Below are positions 17,784-26,347 of a DNA stretch of 64,000 bases, piece after piece. The DNA lies in assembly GCA_050260775.1 (NCBI GenBank), contig JBLNCP010000022.1:124001-188000 (forward strand), in the 5' to 3' direction. This DNA is from CALABS01 sp050260775. GTDB lineage: Bacteria; Pseudomonadota; Alphaproteobacteria; Rhodospirillales; Magnetospirillaceae. Position 1 is the stretch's first letter; each line of letters starts with the position of its first letter. A model generated the notes under the pieces. The model made no database searches. It saw nothing but the letters and a program-made list of their open reading frames with translations, and had not been told where the DNA came from. Made by a program: the position numbers and the translations under genes.

Positions 17784-17799
17784 ACTTCCCCGCTCGTAC

Positions 17800-20052
17800 T
17801 TATAGCCTGAACCCGTGCAGCCGCCTGCTGGACGATGGCAGAGCGGTAATGGCTTTTCGTAGCACTTCGACCTCGCCGACCAATACACACGCTTCCTCAG
17901 CCCTGGTAATGGCCGTGTAGACCCAAGCGCGGTCGAGGACTTGGCTCCGGTAGACCGGAACCACGATACGCTGGGCCGACGAACCTTGGGCTTTGTGGCA
18001 TGACAGCGCATAAGCAAGCTGAAGATCGGCGATCTGCTCGCCGTCGATCTCCCCCTCTTCATCGTCATCCCAGCGGATCATTAAACGCCGTTCTCGGACA
18101 TCCAGGCTGACGACCCTTCCCAACGTGCCGTTACACAGACCGCGCTGATAGAGGTTGCGGGTGAACACCACGGGGTCACCGACCAAAAACTGCTGGCCAA
18201 AACTACCCACGAGTATGTCTTCCTCGCTCGCACCGCTGACCCGCAGGTGCTGGGCCTGAAAGGCCCTATTAAGCTGGGCAACAGAACATGGTTGGCCGTT
18301 GTTGGTTGCGGCCAGCACAAGAAGGCTGTGACCCGACGATCCATGACCGCCCAACGCGCTCACCGTGCGCCGGACGTGGTATTCCATCTCTGTGGCATCG
18401 CAGGGGATTAGAGACACCCCATCGGGATGGAACGGATCGAAAGCCTGGAATTCTGGGATTTCACCTTCGCGCACGGCACGACTGACCAACGGGATGCCGC
18501 TTTTACCATGCTGACGGTGAACGACTGTCAACTCGGCCACAATGGGCGATAGCTGGCACAAGATGGGAAATACCAGCCCAGGTCCGACCGGCGGAAGCTG
18601 CGCCGGATCGCCGACGAGCACGACATGGCAACCGTTCGGCAAATAATCCACCAGAAGCTGAGTGTACTGCCCGAGATCGACCATGCTGGCCTCGTCGATC
18701 ACCAGCAGCGTCCTGTCATCAAGGAAGCCTACATCGGCATCGGCGTCGATCATTGGCAGGGTAGGGTCATCCTGGCGGCGACGGAGATCACGGATCAGGC
18801 GATGGATAGTACGGGCCATGCGGTGCGTGGATTGGCCAAGCCGTCGGGCAGCCTTACCGGCGAGAGCGCATAATTCAACCCTTCCTCCAGCCGCTTCCCA
18901 CGTCGCCACGATGGCTCTGGTAGTGGTGGTCTTGCCGGTGCCCGCGCCGCCGGTCAGAACGGCCAGGGGCTGGCCCAGCACTCGCAGGCAGGCTTGCCTT
19001 TGCTCGGGATGTAGGTGGATGCCCTCCTGGCGGCAGGCCGTGTCCAGGTGATGCTCGCGGCCAGCCTCGGCATTCAAAGCAGTTACGGTGCTGCGCCATC
19101 TGCCGTTGCCGCTGATCAGCGCGATGACGCGCTCGGCGAGCATGGTTTCCATCATCGCGCAGCCTGGGGCGCGCCAGATCGGCGTGCCATCTGCGAGTTC
19201 ATCAGCAATAACAGCATGATTCAGAGCGGCGAGGCGAATGGCCTCCGAGGCGGCAGAGGGAACCGCCCCTGACTGCAACGAACTTCGCAGCCGCGCCTTG
19301 CAGCGCTCATGAAGCTGACGGGCGGTCAGGGCTGTGTCGCCGGTCTCACTGATGCACTCGATCACAATGGCATCGACCATTCCGACCATCCGGCGAGCAT
19401 CGAGCTTTGGATCATGGGCTTGGTCGGCGGTGGCGGCGGTCAGCCGCATGCCGATCTGATCTACCTCAGCCCAGGGCAACAGACCAACCAGGGTGTAAGG
19501 GTTGGTTTCCAGCGTTTCAATGCCCTTGCTTCCTAGAAGTTCCGCCAATTTCCGAGCGACGCTGGCCGCCTGCACGCCATGGCCATCTAGCCATGCATGA
19601 AGGTCGGCGGAAGCTTGCTGGTCGCGCCATATTCCGATGGCGCTTGAGGCAAGGCGGGCACCGAGATAAGGATGATTTGGGGCAAGAACCGGAACCAACG
19701 GTTCGGGGTCGCCAGCGGAGAGCAAATCGACCAGTCGAGGGCCGAATGCATCCATGAGGCGCTTCACTCGCGTCTTGCCGATGCCGGGGACATTGGCCGC
19801 GATCCACTCGCCGATAAGTTTGCCGGAGGGTGTTGCGCGCCAAAGGGAAACGGCCCGGACCTGCGGCCCCCATTTACTGTCCTCAAACTGGCCACGAACC
19901 CGCCAAACCTCGCCGAGCACAGGTGCCGCACCCAAGAGATTGGCGGCGGCGACAACGCGCAGCGATTTCTGATCCGGCGACTGGCCTATGAAGATACAGC
20001 CACCCAATCGTTGGCTCAGGACACGCTTGACGGTGATCGAGGTGTCGATCAT
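17800..20052 (-). CDS. RecD2-like SF1B DNA helicase
   Basis: 750 aa. The N-terminal third has a helix-hairpin-helix-like VPGIGKTRVKRLMDAFG, as in RecD2. The helicase core shows Walker A TGGAGTGKTTTT near residue 368, motif II VIDEASMVD, GDPAQLPPVGPG (motif III), and the late ALSCHKAQGSSAQ (motif VI region). RecD2 enzymes unwind 5'-3' without RecBC. Its ATG overlaps the stop of the 169-aa gene by four bases (ATGA), which places it in the recombinase operon. A role in element transfer or in defence is open. Confidence 0.85.
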   Translation of the reverse strand: MIDTSITVKRVLSQRLGGCIFIGQSPDQKSLRVVAAANLLGAAPVLGEVWRVRGQFEDSKWGPQVRAVSLWRATPSGKLIGEWIAANVPGIGKTRVKRLMDAFGPRLVDLLSAGDPEPLVPVLAPNHPYLGARLASSAIGIWRDQQASADLHAWLDGHGVQAASVARKLAELLGSKGIETLETNPYTLVGLLPWAEVDQIGMRLTAATADQAHDPKLDARRMVGMVDAIVIECISETGDTALTARQLHERCKARLRSSLQSGAVPSAASEAIRLAALNHAVIADELADGTPIWRAPGCAMMETMLAERVIALISGNGRWRSTVTALNAEAGREHHLDTACRQEGIHLHPEQRQACLRVLGQPLAVLTGGAGTGKTTTTRAIVATWEAAGGRVELCALAGKAARRLGQSTHRMARTIHRLIRDLRRRQDDPTLPMIDADADVGFLDDRTLLVIDEASMVDLGQYTQLLVDYLPNGCHVVLVGDPAQLPPVGPGLVFPILCQLSPIVAELTVVHRQHGKSGIPLVSRAVREGEIPEFQAFDPFHPDGVSLIPCDATEMEYHVRRTVSALGGHGSSGHSLLVLAATNNGQPCSVAQLNRAFQAQHLRVSGASEEDILVGSFGQQFLVGDPVVFTRNLYQRGLCNGTLGRVVSLDVRERRLMIRWDDDEEGEIDGEQIADLQLAYALSCHKAQGSSAQRIVVPVYRSQVLDRAWVYTAITRAEEACVLVGEVEVLRKAITALPSSSRRLHGFRL

Positions 20053-20558
20053 CGGCGGTCGTCCATCACCTTGCCTGTGCGAATGACCCAGCCACCTTCG
20101 CGGACCATCTGAAGCTGGGCGCGAAGCTGGTCGCGTTCCCTTGTTACCTCGACTAGGGCTTCGGCCAACCGCTTGCTGTCGGTCTGTGCCCGCGTAATCG
20201 CTGCGACAGCGACTTCATCATCCACCTGCTGCTGGACACGGGATTTGATTGGCTTGAGACCCTGGGCCAGCGCCAACGCATTGATTGGTCCGGCCAGGTC
20301 TTCGAGCTTATACATCCACTGGCGGTCGGTCTCCTTCAGCCCCATCCGCTCAACAAGGGCCTGCACATTGACCTTGCCATCATTGGTGGCGGGTAGGCGT
20401 TCGTCGTTTTCCCAATTGTCCGTGCGCTCAAGGGCGTTTTCATAGGCGCTCTGCGCGGGGAATAGGAAACGGAGGCGCTCACGCCGCTTACCCTCGATGT
20501 GGTCCACGAAAGTTTCGACGATGGGTAAAATGCGTGCAGAAGGGGATTGGCGGGCCAT
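20049..20558 (-). CDS. hypothetical protein, coiled-coil C-terminus, in the recombinase operon
   Basis: 169 aa, not recognised. The N-terminal 100 residues look compact and mixed. Residues 105-150 (QQQVDDEVAVAAITRAQ onward, ERDQLRAQLQ) predict a coiled coil. It starts 5 bp after the ginD-like stop and overlaps the RecD2-like start by four bases, so it is translated between them. It could be a DNA-binding accessory protein or a helicase partner. Confidence 0.65.
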   Translation of the reverse strand: MARQSPSARILPIVETFVDHIEGKRRERLRFLFPAQSAYENALERTDNWENDERLPATNDGKVNVQALVERMGLKETDRQWMYKLEDLAGPINALALAQGLKPIKSRVQQQVDDEVAVAAITRAQTDSKRLAEALVEVTRERDQLRAQLQMVREGGWVIRTGKVMDDRR

Positions 20559-20563
20559 GGGAG

Positions 20564-20989
20564 CTACCGTCTGATAGTCGTGATCCGGGTTCGATCACGA
20601 TCTGTCGGGGGCAGGGGATTATTGAGCCGCTCGGGCGTCAGGCCCGCTAGATGAGCGTTGTATGCCCATGTTGCGAACTGTGCTAGCAGCCGGTCATTCT
20701 CCGCTCGGAGGCGCGCGTTTTCAGCTTCAAGCCGATCAATTCGATCCTGAGCACACTTGATCTCTACCGAGCCTCTCGGGGCGCTCTCTGGCATGTTGCG
20801 CAGAATGTTTTTGCGAACACGGTACGCTTCATGGACGCGCTCATGGGCATGCAATGCCTGACGGGAGTAACGCTTGCCGAGCAGGCCCTCTACGCCGTCA
20901 ACAAGGCTTTCCCAGGTGAGGGGGCCGCGCCATCCGTCAATCAATTCGCAAATTGCTGATATGTCGGCCTCGGAAAGTCGCTTGCTCAT
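20564..20989 (-). CDS. ginD: GInD-like small coiled-coil protein of the integrase operon
   Basis: 141 aa. The N-terminal 60 residues form a helical domain (PLTWESLVDGVEGLLGKRYS, HERVHEAYRVRK). Residues 78-105 form a leucine-rich coiled coil (DRIDRLEAENARLRAENDRL). GInts carry a small putative helix-loop-helix gene after three recombinases that is needed for integration and excision. Position 41 bp after the third recombinase and the fold type match. The symbol is assigned by position and type, not by alignment. Confidence 0.65.
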   Translation of the reverse strand: MSKRLSEADISAICELIDGWRGPLTWESLVDGVEGLLGKRYSRQALHAHERVHEAYRVRKNILRNMPESAPRGSVEIKCAQDRIDRLEAENARLRAENDRLLAQFATWAYNAHLAGLTPERLNNPLPPTDRDRTRITTIRR

Positions 20990-21030
20990 GGTCAGCCAAT
21001 CAAGCCTTGAATTTCATTGAAAAGTTCATT

Positions 21031-23027
21031 TTACGAGGAGGCTGTAAGTGATCGTTGCCTTACGGCCATTTCGATTGAGGAGAATTGGTCAGGGTTCGCA
21101 AGGCGAATGATGCTTCCCTCTGGCACATCCACGTCCTCAAGAATGTCAACCAAACTCTGAAGACGGTTTACAGTCGCCGTATGATGCTCGAACCAGCGAT
21201 CTGCGCCGAAGTAATCCTCGCCAATCGCGTTTTGTGCATTCCGCTGTTGTTCGAGGGCAAGCTCAAGCTGCGCTTTGATCCGAGCGGTCTTCTGTCGGTC
21301 ACCCTTGACGCAGACATGTTCGTTGCAGTTGATGCAATCTCGGTGCGTTTGGCACGGAAGCATCGTGTAATCATGGATACAGAACCCGTAGGGTGTGATG
21401 TGTGCAGTCGGGAACTCTAATGCGAGGAATTCGTCCCTCGACATGGGGGCCTTCGAGGTAAGTTCAGCCAGGGAACCGAATAGGCGCTCGTCATCGTCCG
21501 ACAGAGTGCGGACCATGGCCAGCAACTCGTCGCTGGTCATATGGTCATACGCTTGGTTTTGACGAACATCTTTCCTGCCAGACCATTTAGCGATGTCTAG
21601 CTGCGACAGGCCGCCTCGGTGGGCGAGCGTGTTCAGCCAATGGCGAAACTGGTGCGAAGTCATTCTGATCGGCGCGCCATTTGGTTCCGTGAAGCCAAGG
21701 CGTGAGAACATTGATGGAAATCCGTGGGATACCCTCGCACCAAGACCGTCATTGATCTGCTCGGTAGTGATGGGTTCGATCATGCATGGAATGGTGCCGC
21801 GCTGACCGTGCATTTCGTTAGGCCGAACGACGAGCAGTGCCTTTGAAAACGGGAGTGCATTCTCGACGTCCATGAACGGGAAGTCTTTTGGCAGCATGCC
21901 GACAACTGCTCGCTCCACGTCAGCGAATCGCACGCGACCTGCTTTTTCCCCTCTCAGCGGAGGTTCAATCGGAATGTCATTGGTTTTAAGCCAATGCCCA
22001 GGATGGCCTTTTTGCCCCAGGATTTGCGCGACCTCATCGGTGCGGAGATAAGCCTTCTCTCTTAAATGGGCACATTCTGGCGGGAGAAAGACCTTGCCCG
22101 GATTAGCCTCGTACCAAGCAGCTATTTCTCTCGCAGGTTCAGATATTTTTCTCAGTTTTGAATGGCTGATCGCGCGACTTCAACCATCGTCGGTGCGATC
22201 CATTTCACCATGGGGTCGGCACCTTTTTTCGGCCACCAACGGATACCGTAAATGGGCTTCCCCTTGTGATCCTGCTCCACTTCGCACTCAGCGGGCAGCG
22301 CGAAGAGTTCACCCACCCGATCTGGTGCGGTGCAGAGCAGCGCAGCCACCGAGGAAATCACGACGTCCACCGGATCATTGGCGAGTAAGAAACACCTTGG
22401 GAGGGCATCCAGCGCTGCTTGAGACGGGAGTTTTGCCGCGCGAGCTTCGTCAGCGTCCTTGCCAACACGGTTTCTGTCGGACGGACGGCCAAGGTGGCTA
22501 ACCCACTGAAAGGGCGTGGATACTAACCGCTTAGTGGAGACGAACTCGCCAATCGCGGTTAGCTCTCGGCCAACCCGATATGCGGCCCCGGCCCCAAATC
22601 GCTCGCGGATCAAGTTGTCGGCAATGTTAAGGATTTCAGGCGTTACTAGCTCCAGCCGCACACACCCTTTCACGGTGTAGAGGGCCTTCTCAAGCGCACG
22701 CAAAGCCGCGAGGCGGCTGTTGATAGCCTTTGATGGCCGCACGGCTTGGGAGTAGAGAAAGTAGGCTTTTGCAAAATTTAAGAAAGGCAATGCCATCGGC
22801 GTAGCTTCACGGTCCCCCGCCGTGTCGTGATTGCTGAAGATTGCCGCTATTCTGGCGCTACCTCTGCCGCTCCATTCGACTACGCCGCCAAGGTCCCAGT
22901 CATTGCGTTCCCATTCGGTCACGTTGGGATAGGAGTTGAGAAGGGGGCGACACGCCTCGATAAATGAGGCTAGATTTGCCGAGGCATCGACGAGTGACCT
23001 TGGGACGAAGTGGATTACATTTGTCAT
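21031..23027 (-). pseudogene. ginC: third tyrosine recombinase (ginC-like), split by a one-base frameshift
   Basis: The reading frame from the ATG at 23027 ends at a TGA at 22154-22152, right after ATTCAAAAC. Adding one A to that A-run restores a continuous frame (IQKLRKISEPAREIAAWYEA) to the stop at 21031, giving about 665 aa, the size of GInC/TnpB-type recombinases. The first piece holds Arg I (TAPDRVGEL); the second holds HQFRHWLNT and the Tyr in QAYDHM, then a cysteine-rich tail (CQTHRDCINCNEHVC). The break therefore separates the catalytic residues. Mutation, sequencing error or slippage are all possible; the A-run is not a canonical -1 slippery heptamer. The start overlaps the ginB-like stop (ATGA). 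Confidence 0.8.
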
Positions 23028-24532
23028 GCCTGTTTCCGCCCTTCACAGAGATCAACGACCTGGGCAACCGCGAAGATCAAGCGGTCGTTAATGGCCGCAA
23101 TGGCGAGGTCGCCTGTTGCCTCAAGCACGCGGTCACGTTCCGCAATGAGGCTGGTGAGAACTTCCTCGTGGGGGCCATCCAGCCAGGGTTGGAAGTTCTG
23201 GCAGGTGTAGCAGGCGATAGGTGCAGCCGCACCGCAGTAGCCATGCGAACCGCAATTACCGACGGGATTGTCCAGATTGTTGGGTGAAACCACACGGGAG
23301 CGAGGATCGTCACCTCTGACGGCCTCATCTTCATTCTCAATGAGTTGCCCTGCGAACGCCTGAGCCAAGGGGGCCAGATGGATTGCCATGGCGCGGTCGA
23401 TGCGCTCGACTATTTCCGGAACAGCCTCAATATAGACGCCAACGTTTTGGGTGTCCGAGTGGTCAAGAAGTTCCGCAATTACCAGTTCTGATGCGCCTTC
23501 CGCCGCAGCGCGCGTGCCGACGGTGTATCTAAATCGCCTTGGAGTGATGTTTATACGTTTTCCCGTTCTCTCACTGAAAACCTGTATCCGCGAGAACAGC
23601 GCTTTCATGCGGTCACGTAGATCAGAGCCGGTACAGTGGTACTCTAACCCCCTGAGAGTGGTTGTCGCATTTGGGGCGGCAAAAATTGGCATGTTTCCAA
23701 GGTCGAGCGGCAGGACCGGCCAGATATTCGGCAACGTTTCCTGAAAGTGCTCAATCAATGCTCCGACATCGGATACCAAATGACGCACCTTGTATTCTGA
23801 GCGTGGTCGCATTCCTCGTTGCTTAGCCCTCGGCATATTCAAAATGTACGTTGTGAAGCCATCAGAAGCTCTGACAGTTTTCAAGTCGCAAAATTTAAGC
23901 GCTGCGATTTGCGAGGGGCGTGCGCCTGTTGAAACGAAAATCAATATAAGAAGGTAGTCCTCTAGACTGATGCTGCCATCACAATAGCCCCTGTTGAGGG
24001 CGTGCAGGATTGCCTGCAACTCAGTATCAGTAAACGGCCCTTTCTCTGGATCAGCCGTCATTACGGCTTCTCCCTTCACATTCCCCGCAAGGCGCATTTC
24101 ATTTAGAGAATCGAGTGCTGTCGCAGAAATGCCCGGCAATCCTAATGTTAACCACGTTTCAACGAAGGCCCGTAACGTCCCAAGGAAGTATTCATTCCGC
24201 TTGTTTAGGGACATTCTGTAGCGCAGAACATGCTCTGCTGTAATTTCCTCGATCACACCATTATCAGGCTTAACTGCGACGAGGAATGCGCATAGTCTGT
24301 CGTGCATGTTTCTAGCGTGCGCGGAAGAGTGCGTTTTCAAATAAGTGGCGAACACCTCCTTCGCTGATGAAAGAAATTCACAGCCAACCAGATGAGACAT
24401 CTTTCTGAATGACAGGTAATGCACGGTGGATGTTGATCTAATTCTCCATATCTCGTCGTGGGGTTGCCACTCTGCGCCATCGCGGCTGCATTCAGAAAAT
24501 TCTGTGCCAATTGCTTTGGGCTTCTTAATCAT
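23024..24532 (-). CDS. ginB: tyrosine recombinase (ginB-like) with C-terminal Cys-rich domain
   Basis: About 502 aa from the ATG at 24532, which overlaps the ginA-like stop by 8 bp (ATGATTAA); a longer upstream frame is unlikely. The catalytic core has TGARPSQIAAL (Arg I, near residue 200), PRRFRYTVG (near 330), LLDHSD and the Tyr in VGVYIEA (near 365). The tail has CGSHGYCGAAAPIACYTC near 424, a probable zinc-binding segment. The family His-x-x-Arg appears as R-R-F-R. Tandem recombinases of this kind act together in site-specific insertion and excision. Confidence 0.85.
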   Translation of the reverse strand: MIKKPKAIGTEFSECSRDGAEWQPHDEIWRIRSTSTVHYLSFRKMSHLVGCEFLSSAKEVFATYLKTHSSAHARNMHDRLCAFLVAVKPDNGVIEEITAEHVLRYRMSLNKRNEYFLGTLRAFVETWLTLGLPGISATALDSLNEMRLAGNVKGEAVMTADPEKGPFTDTELQAILHALNRGYCDGSISLEDYLLILIFVSTGARPSQIAALKFCDLKTVRASDGFTTYILNMPRAKQRGMRPRSEYKVRHLVSDVGALIEHFQETLPNIWPVLPLDLGNMPIFAAPNATTTLRGLEYHCTGSDLRDRMKALFSRIQVFSERTGKRINITPRRFRYTVGTRAAAEGASELVIAELLDHSDTQNVGVYIEAVPEIVERIDRAMAIHLAPLAQAFAGQLIENEDEAVRGDDPRSRVVSPNNLDNPVGNCGSHGYCGAAAPIACYTCQNFQPWLDGPHEEVLTSLIAERDRVLEATGDLAIAAINDRLIFAVAQVVDLCEGRKQA

Positions 24533-25733
24533 TTTCCAGCATCGCCTTTTGCATGCGGAGTGAAAGTTCCTTGGCCGCCTCCCTTGCATGCCTCCTATTG
24601 TAGGTCGCGGCAGTGCCAGAGGTCGGGGACCACCCCATTAGCTCTGAACGCAGTTGAGCCTCTCGGTCCTGGGGGACGCCCGTTCGGTCCACAAATTTGC
24701 TGAATGCGTCGTTCCAAGCGTGGCGCAAACAGTGGGGGGAAAGGTCTTCGGGAAGCCCATCCACCCTGGATCGCAACTCCGAGAAGACCTTATTTACAGT
24801 GGTTAATTTGAGTGGTGATCCGTCTGCGTGTGAAATAAGTAGAAATGGGTGGCGACGCGCACCTGTAAATTTTGCTCTAATATGCATGACGTAGTTTCTG
24901 ATCATCTCGGAAAGCTCCCCTCCCATAGGCAGCCATCTATCGCGCGTTTTGGCCAGGGGTTGATGTTTTCTTGGATCAATTGGGTCATCAGCGGCCCTGG
25001 CGATCAGGATTTTTCCTTGGCGAAAGTCCAGATGCGACGTCTTAATCCCGAGGGCCTCCGCTCTCCGGATGCCAAGGCCAAAATACAAATGAACAAGGAG
25101 TTGGTTTCGTAGCTGGAGGCCCGTATCCCTCCATGGATTTTGCCTTGACCCAGGCATAACCGAATTAAGCATGGTCTCAATTACTTCTTGTGGCGGCGCT
25201 TCCCGCTTTCCTACAACATTGCGAGAACCAACTTTTGGTGCTCGGATGCGAACGTTTCTTATGAATTCGTCCAGGCGGCGGCCAATTTCCGACTTACTAT
25301 CGAGTGGGTGCCTCGCTAATGCTTCCTGACCCAACCACGAAAGGTAGTCTGCGATGGCCAACATGCGCCCAGCCGTGGTCGCACTATCCACCACCGTGGA
25401 AAACCTCATGACGTTATCGTGTTGTGCAGAAAGTTTCTGTGTCAGAAGTTTCAGTGGGCGTCGTGCAGCATCGGACAGTGAACTGATTTCTTGGGCGTTT
25501 AGGTAATCACCTAACAAAAACCGCCTCTCTATGTTAATGCTGTTAATTTGTGACCACATGTACAGCAATTTAACTGCAATTAAATTTGACTGTAGTGTGT
25601 TGGTGGCGAGATTCCTCGCTCGCCGCATTGTGAGCATCCATATCGTTGGAACATGGAGCGGTACGCCGTTTTCCCCTATTAGAAGGGGAAGGCGTTCCCC
25701 GCTTGAGCAGACAGCGATTTGAACCCGCAGCAT
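24525..25733 (-). CDS. ginA: tyrosine recombinase (ginA-like), first gene of the integrase operon
   Basis: 402 aa with the full tyrosine recombinase set: GLGIRRAEALG (Arg I, near residue 217), PHCLRHAWND (His-x-x-Arg, near 333), a Trp in MGWSP, and the nucleophilic Tyr in AATYNRRH near 376. It heads a tightly overlapping operon (8-bp overlap with the next gene). The promoter must lie in the 136 bp shared with the divergent XRE gene, which hold two palindromic operators. Three such genes in a row rule out an ordinary single-integrase prophage. Confidence 0.88.
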   Translation of the reverse strand: MLRVQIAVCSSGERLPLLIGENGVPLHVPTIWMLTMRRARNLATNTLQSNLIAVKLLYMWSQINSINIERRFLLGDYLNAQEISSLSDAARRPLKLLTQKLSAQHDNVMRFSTVVDSATTAGRMLAIADYLSWLGQEALARHPLDSKSEIGRRLDEFIRNVRIRAPKVGSRNVVGKREAPPQEVIETMLNSVMPGSRQNPWRDTGLQLRNQLLVHLYFGLGIRRAEALGIKTSHLDFRQGKILIARAADDPIDPRKHQPLAKTRDRWLPMGGELSEMIRNYVMHIRAKFTGARRHPFLLISHADGSPLKLTTVNKVFSELRSRVDGLPEDLSPHCLRHAWNDAFSKFVDRTGVPQDREAQLRSELMGWSPTSGTAATYNRRHAREAAKELSLRMQKAMLEND

Positions 25734-25783
25734 GCATCCCCCACCGACGCCTCCCCAGACGAGGCCAGCGTCGCGCTAGCGAT

Positions 25784-25834
25784 TCAAGTGACACTTGATA
25801 CCATCGCCCTTTCCGCGACTCAAGTGGCACTTGA
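25784..25834. promoter_or_regulatory. two near-identical palindromic operators between ginA and the XRE gene
   Basis: TCAAGTG-a-CACTTGA at 25784-25798 and TCAAGTG-g-CACTTGA at 25820-25834 are both perfect 7-bp inverted repeats with a single central base, 36 bp centre to centre. They lie in the divergent region, 51 bp from the ginA-like start and 36 bp from the XRE start. Such paired dyads are typical cI/XRE dimer sites, so the XRE protein at 25870 very likely represses the recombinase operon and itself. Confidence 0.75.
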
Positions 25835-25869
25835 TTGCGTGCCCGCAAAAAAACAGCGACACTTTAGCG

Positions 25870-26214
25870 ATGAACGACCAACTGCTTCTTTCAACGATAG
25901 CCACACGCTTGCGTGATATGCGCTGTGCCCGTGGACTAACCCAGGCAGAGCTTGCCGCGCGCTGTGGCACCACGCCTCAAATGGTTTCTAATGTTGAGCG
26001 AGGGAAAAATTGGCTCAGCGTGCCGCAGCTTTTTGCATTTGCAGAAGGGCTGGGCGTTTCCCCTGGATATTTTTTTCCAGACCTACCTGCCCAGGGAATG
26101 AGATCACAGCTTCAGCTAATGGTGGATAGCCTTGCGCTGCACGAGCTTGAGGCTGCGACCGCAATTATAAAGACGTTGTTTGATATGCGGAAAAAGGGCG
26201 AGGGCATTAAATAG
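25870..26214 (+). CDS. XRE-family regulator, probable repressor of the integrase operon
   Basis: 114 aa from the ATG at 25870. The HTH covers about residues 10-65: RLRDMRCARGLTQAELAAR, then TPQMVSNVERGKNWLSVPQL. The C-terminal part resembles that of the XRE protein at 16620, so the island carries two paralogues. It is divergent from ginA and directly downstream of the two TCAAGTGnCACTTGA dyads. Which genes it controls is inference from position. Confidence 0.85.
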   Translation: MNDQLLLSTIATRLRDMRCARGLTQAELAARCGTTPQMVSNVERGKNWLSVPQLFAFAEGLGVSPGYFFPDLPAQGMRSQLQLMVDSLALHELEAATAIIKTLFDMRKKGEGIK

Positions 26215-26260
26215 GTGGGTTTACAAACAGGCATTACTCATTTCGGTGCAGGCTGCCAAC

Positions 26261-26286
26261 GTGTCTGACAGGGGTGTGTCAGGCAC
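26261..26286. repeat. imperfect inverted repeat at the right edge of the island
   Basis: GTGTCTGACA at 26261-26270 and TGTCAGGCAC at 26277-26286 pair with one mismatch around the loop GGGGTG. It sits between the XRE gene and the ssb terminator, where the island junction is expected. It could be a degenerate terminator for the XRE gene or part of an end sequence. Confidence 0.4.
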
Positions 26287-26319
26287 AAAAAACAAGGCCC
26301 GCCTTGATTGGCGGGCCTT
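26286..26319 (-). terminator. rho-independent terminator of ssb
   Basis: AAGGCCCGCC at 26294-26303 and GGCGGGCCTT at 26310-26319 form a perfect 10-bp stem with loop TTGATT. Read in the ssb direction it is followed by TTGTTTTTT. This is a textbook intrinsic terminator and marks the conserved chromosome to the right of the island. Confidence 0.85.
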
Positions 26320-26347
26320 TCCTTTACAAACACCATGACGGTGAATT

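Larger units (their letters stand above)
4106..26260. mobile_element. GInt-like genomic island with defence cargo (ends approximate)
   Basis: An interval of about 22 kb, between the hydrolase terminator and the ssb terminator, differs from its surroundings in base composition and content. At one end, reading inward on the minus strand, lie three overlapping tyrosine recombinase genes and a small coiled-coil gene. This is the published signature of GInts (ginABCD operon, cargo, AT-rich far end). The cargo is helicases, nucleases, a type III restriction-modification system and XRE regulators. No transposase or phage structural gene is present. A weak candidate terminal repeat is GTTTACA followed 6-9 bases later by TACTC, at 4098-4115 and 26219-26238; it is too short to be decisive. 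The ginC-like frameshift suggests the element may be immobile now. Confidence 0.7.

Noticed and set aside
22145..22160. Programmed -1 frameshift in ginC
   Set aside because: The site CAAAACTGA is not an X-XXY-YYZ heptamer in the right frame and no clear downstream pseudoknot was noticed; mutation or sequence error is simpler.
4098..26238. GTTTACA...TACTC at both island edges as attachment repeats
   Set aside because: The shared strings are 7 and 5 bases with different spacing, within chance. Kept only as a weak hint.
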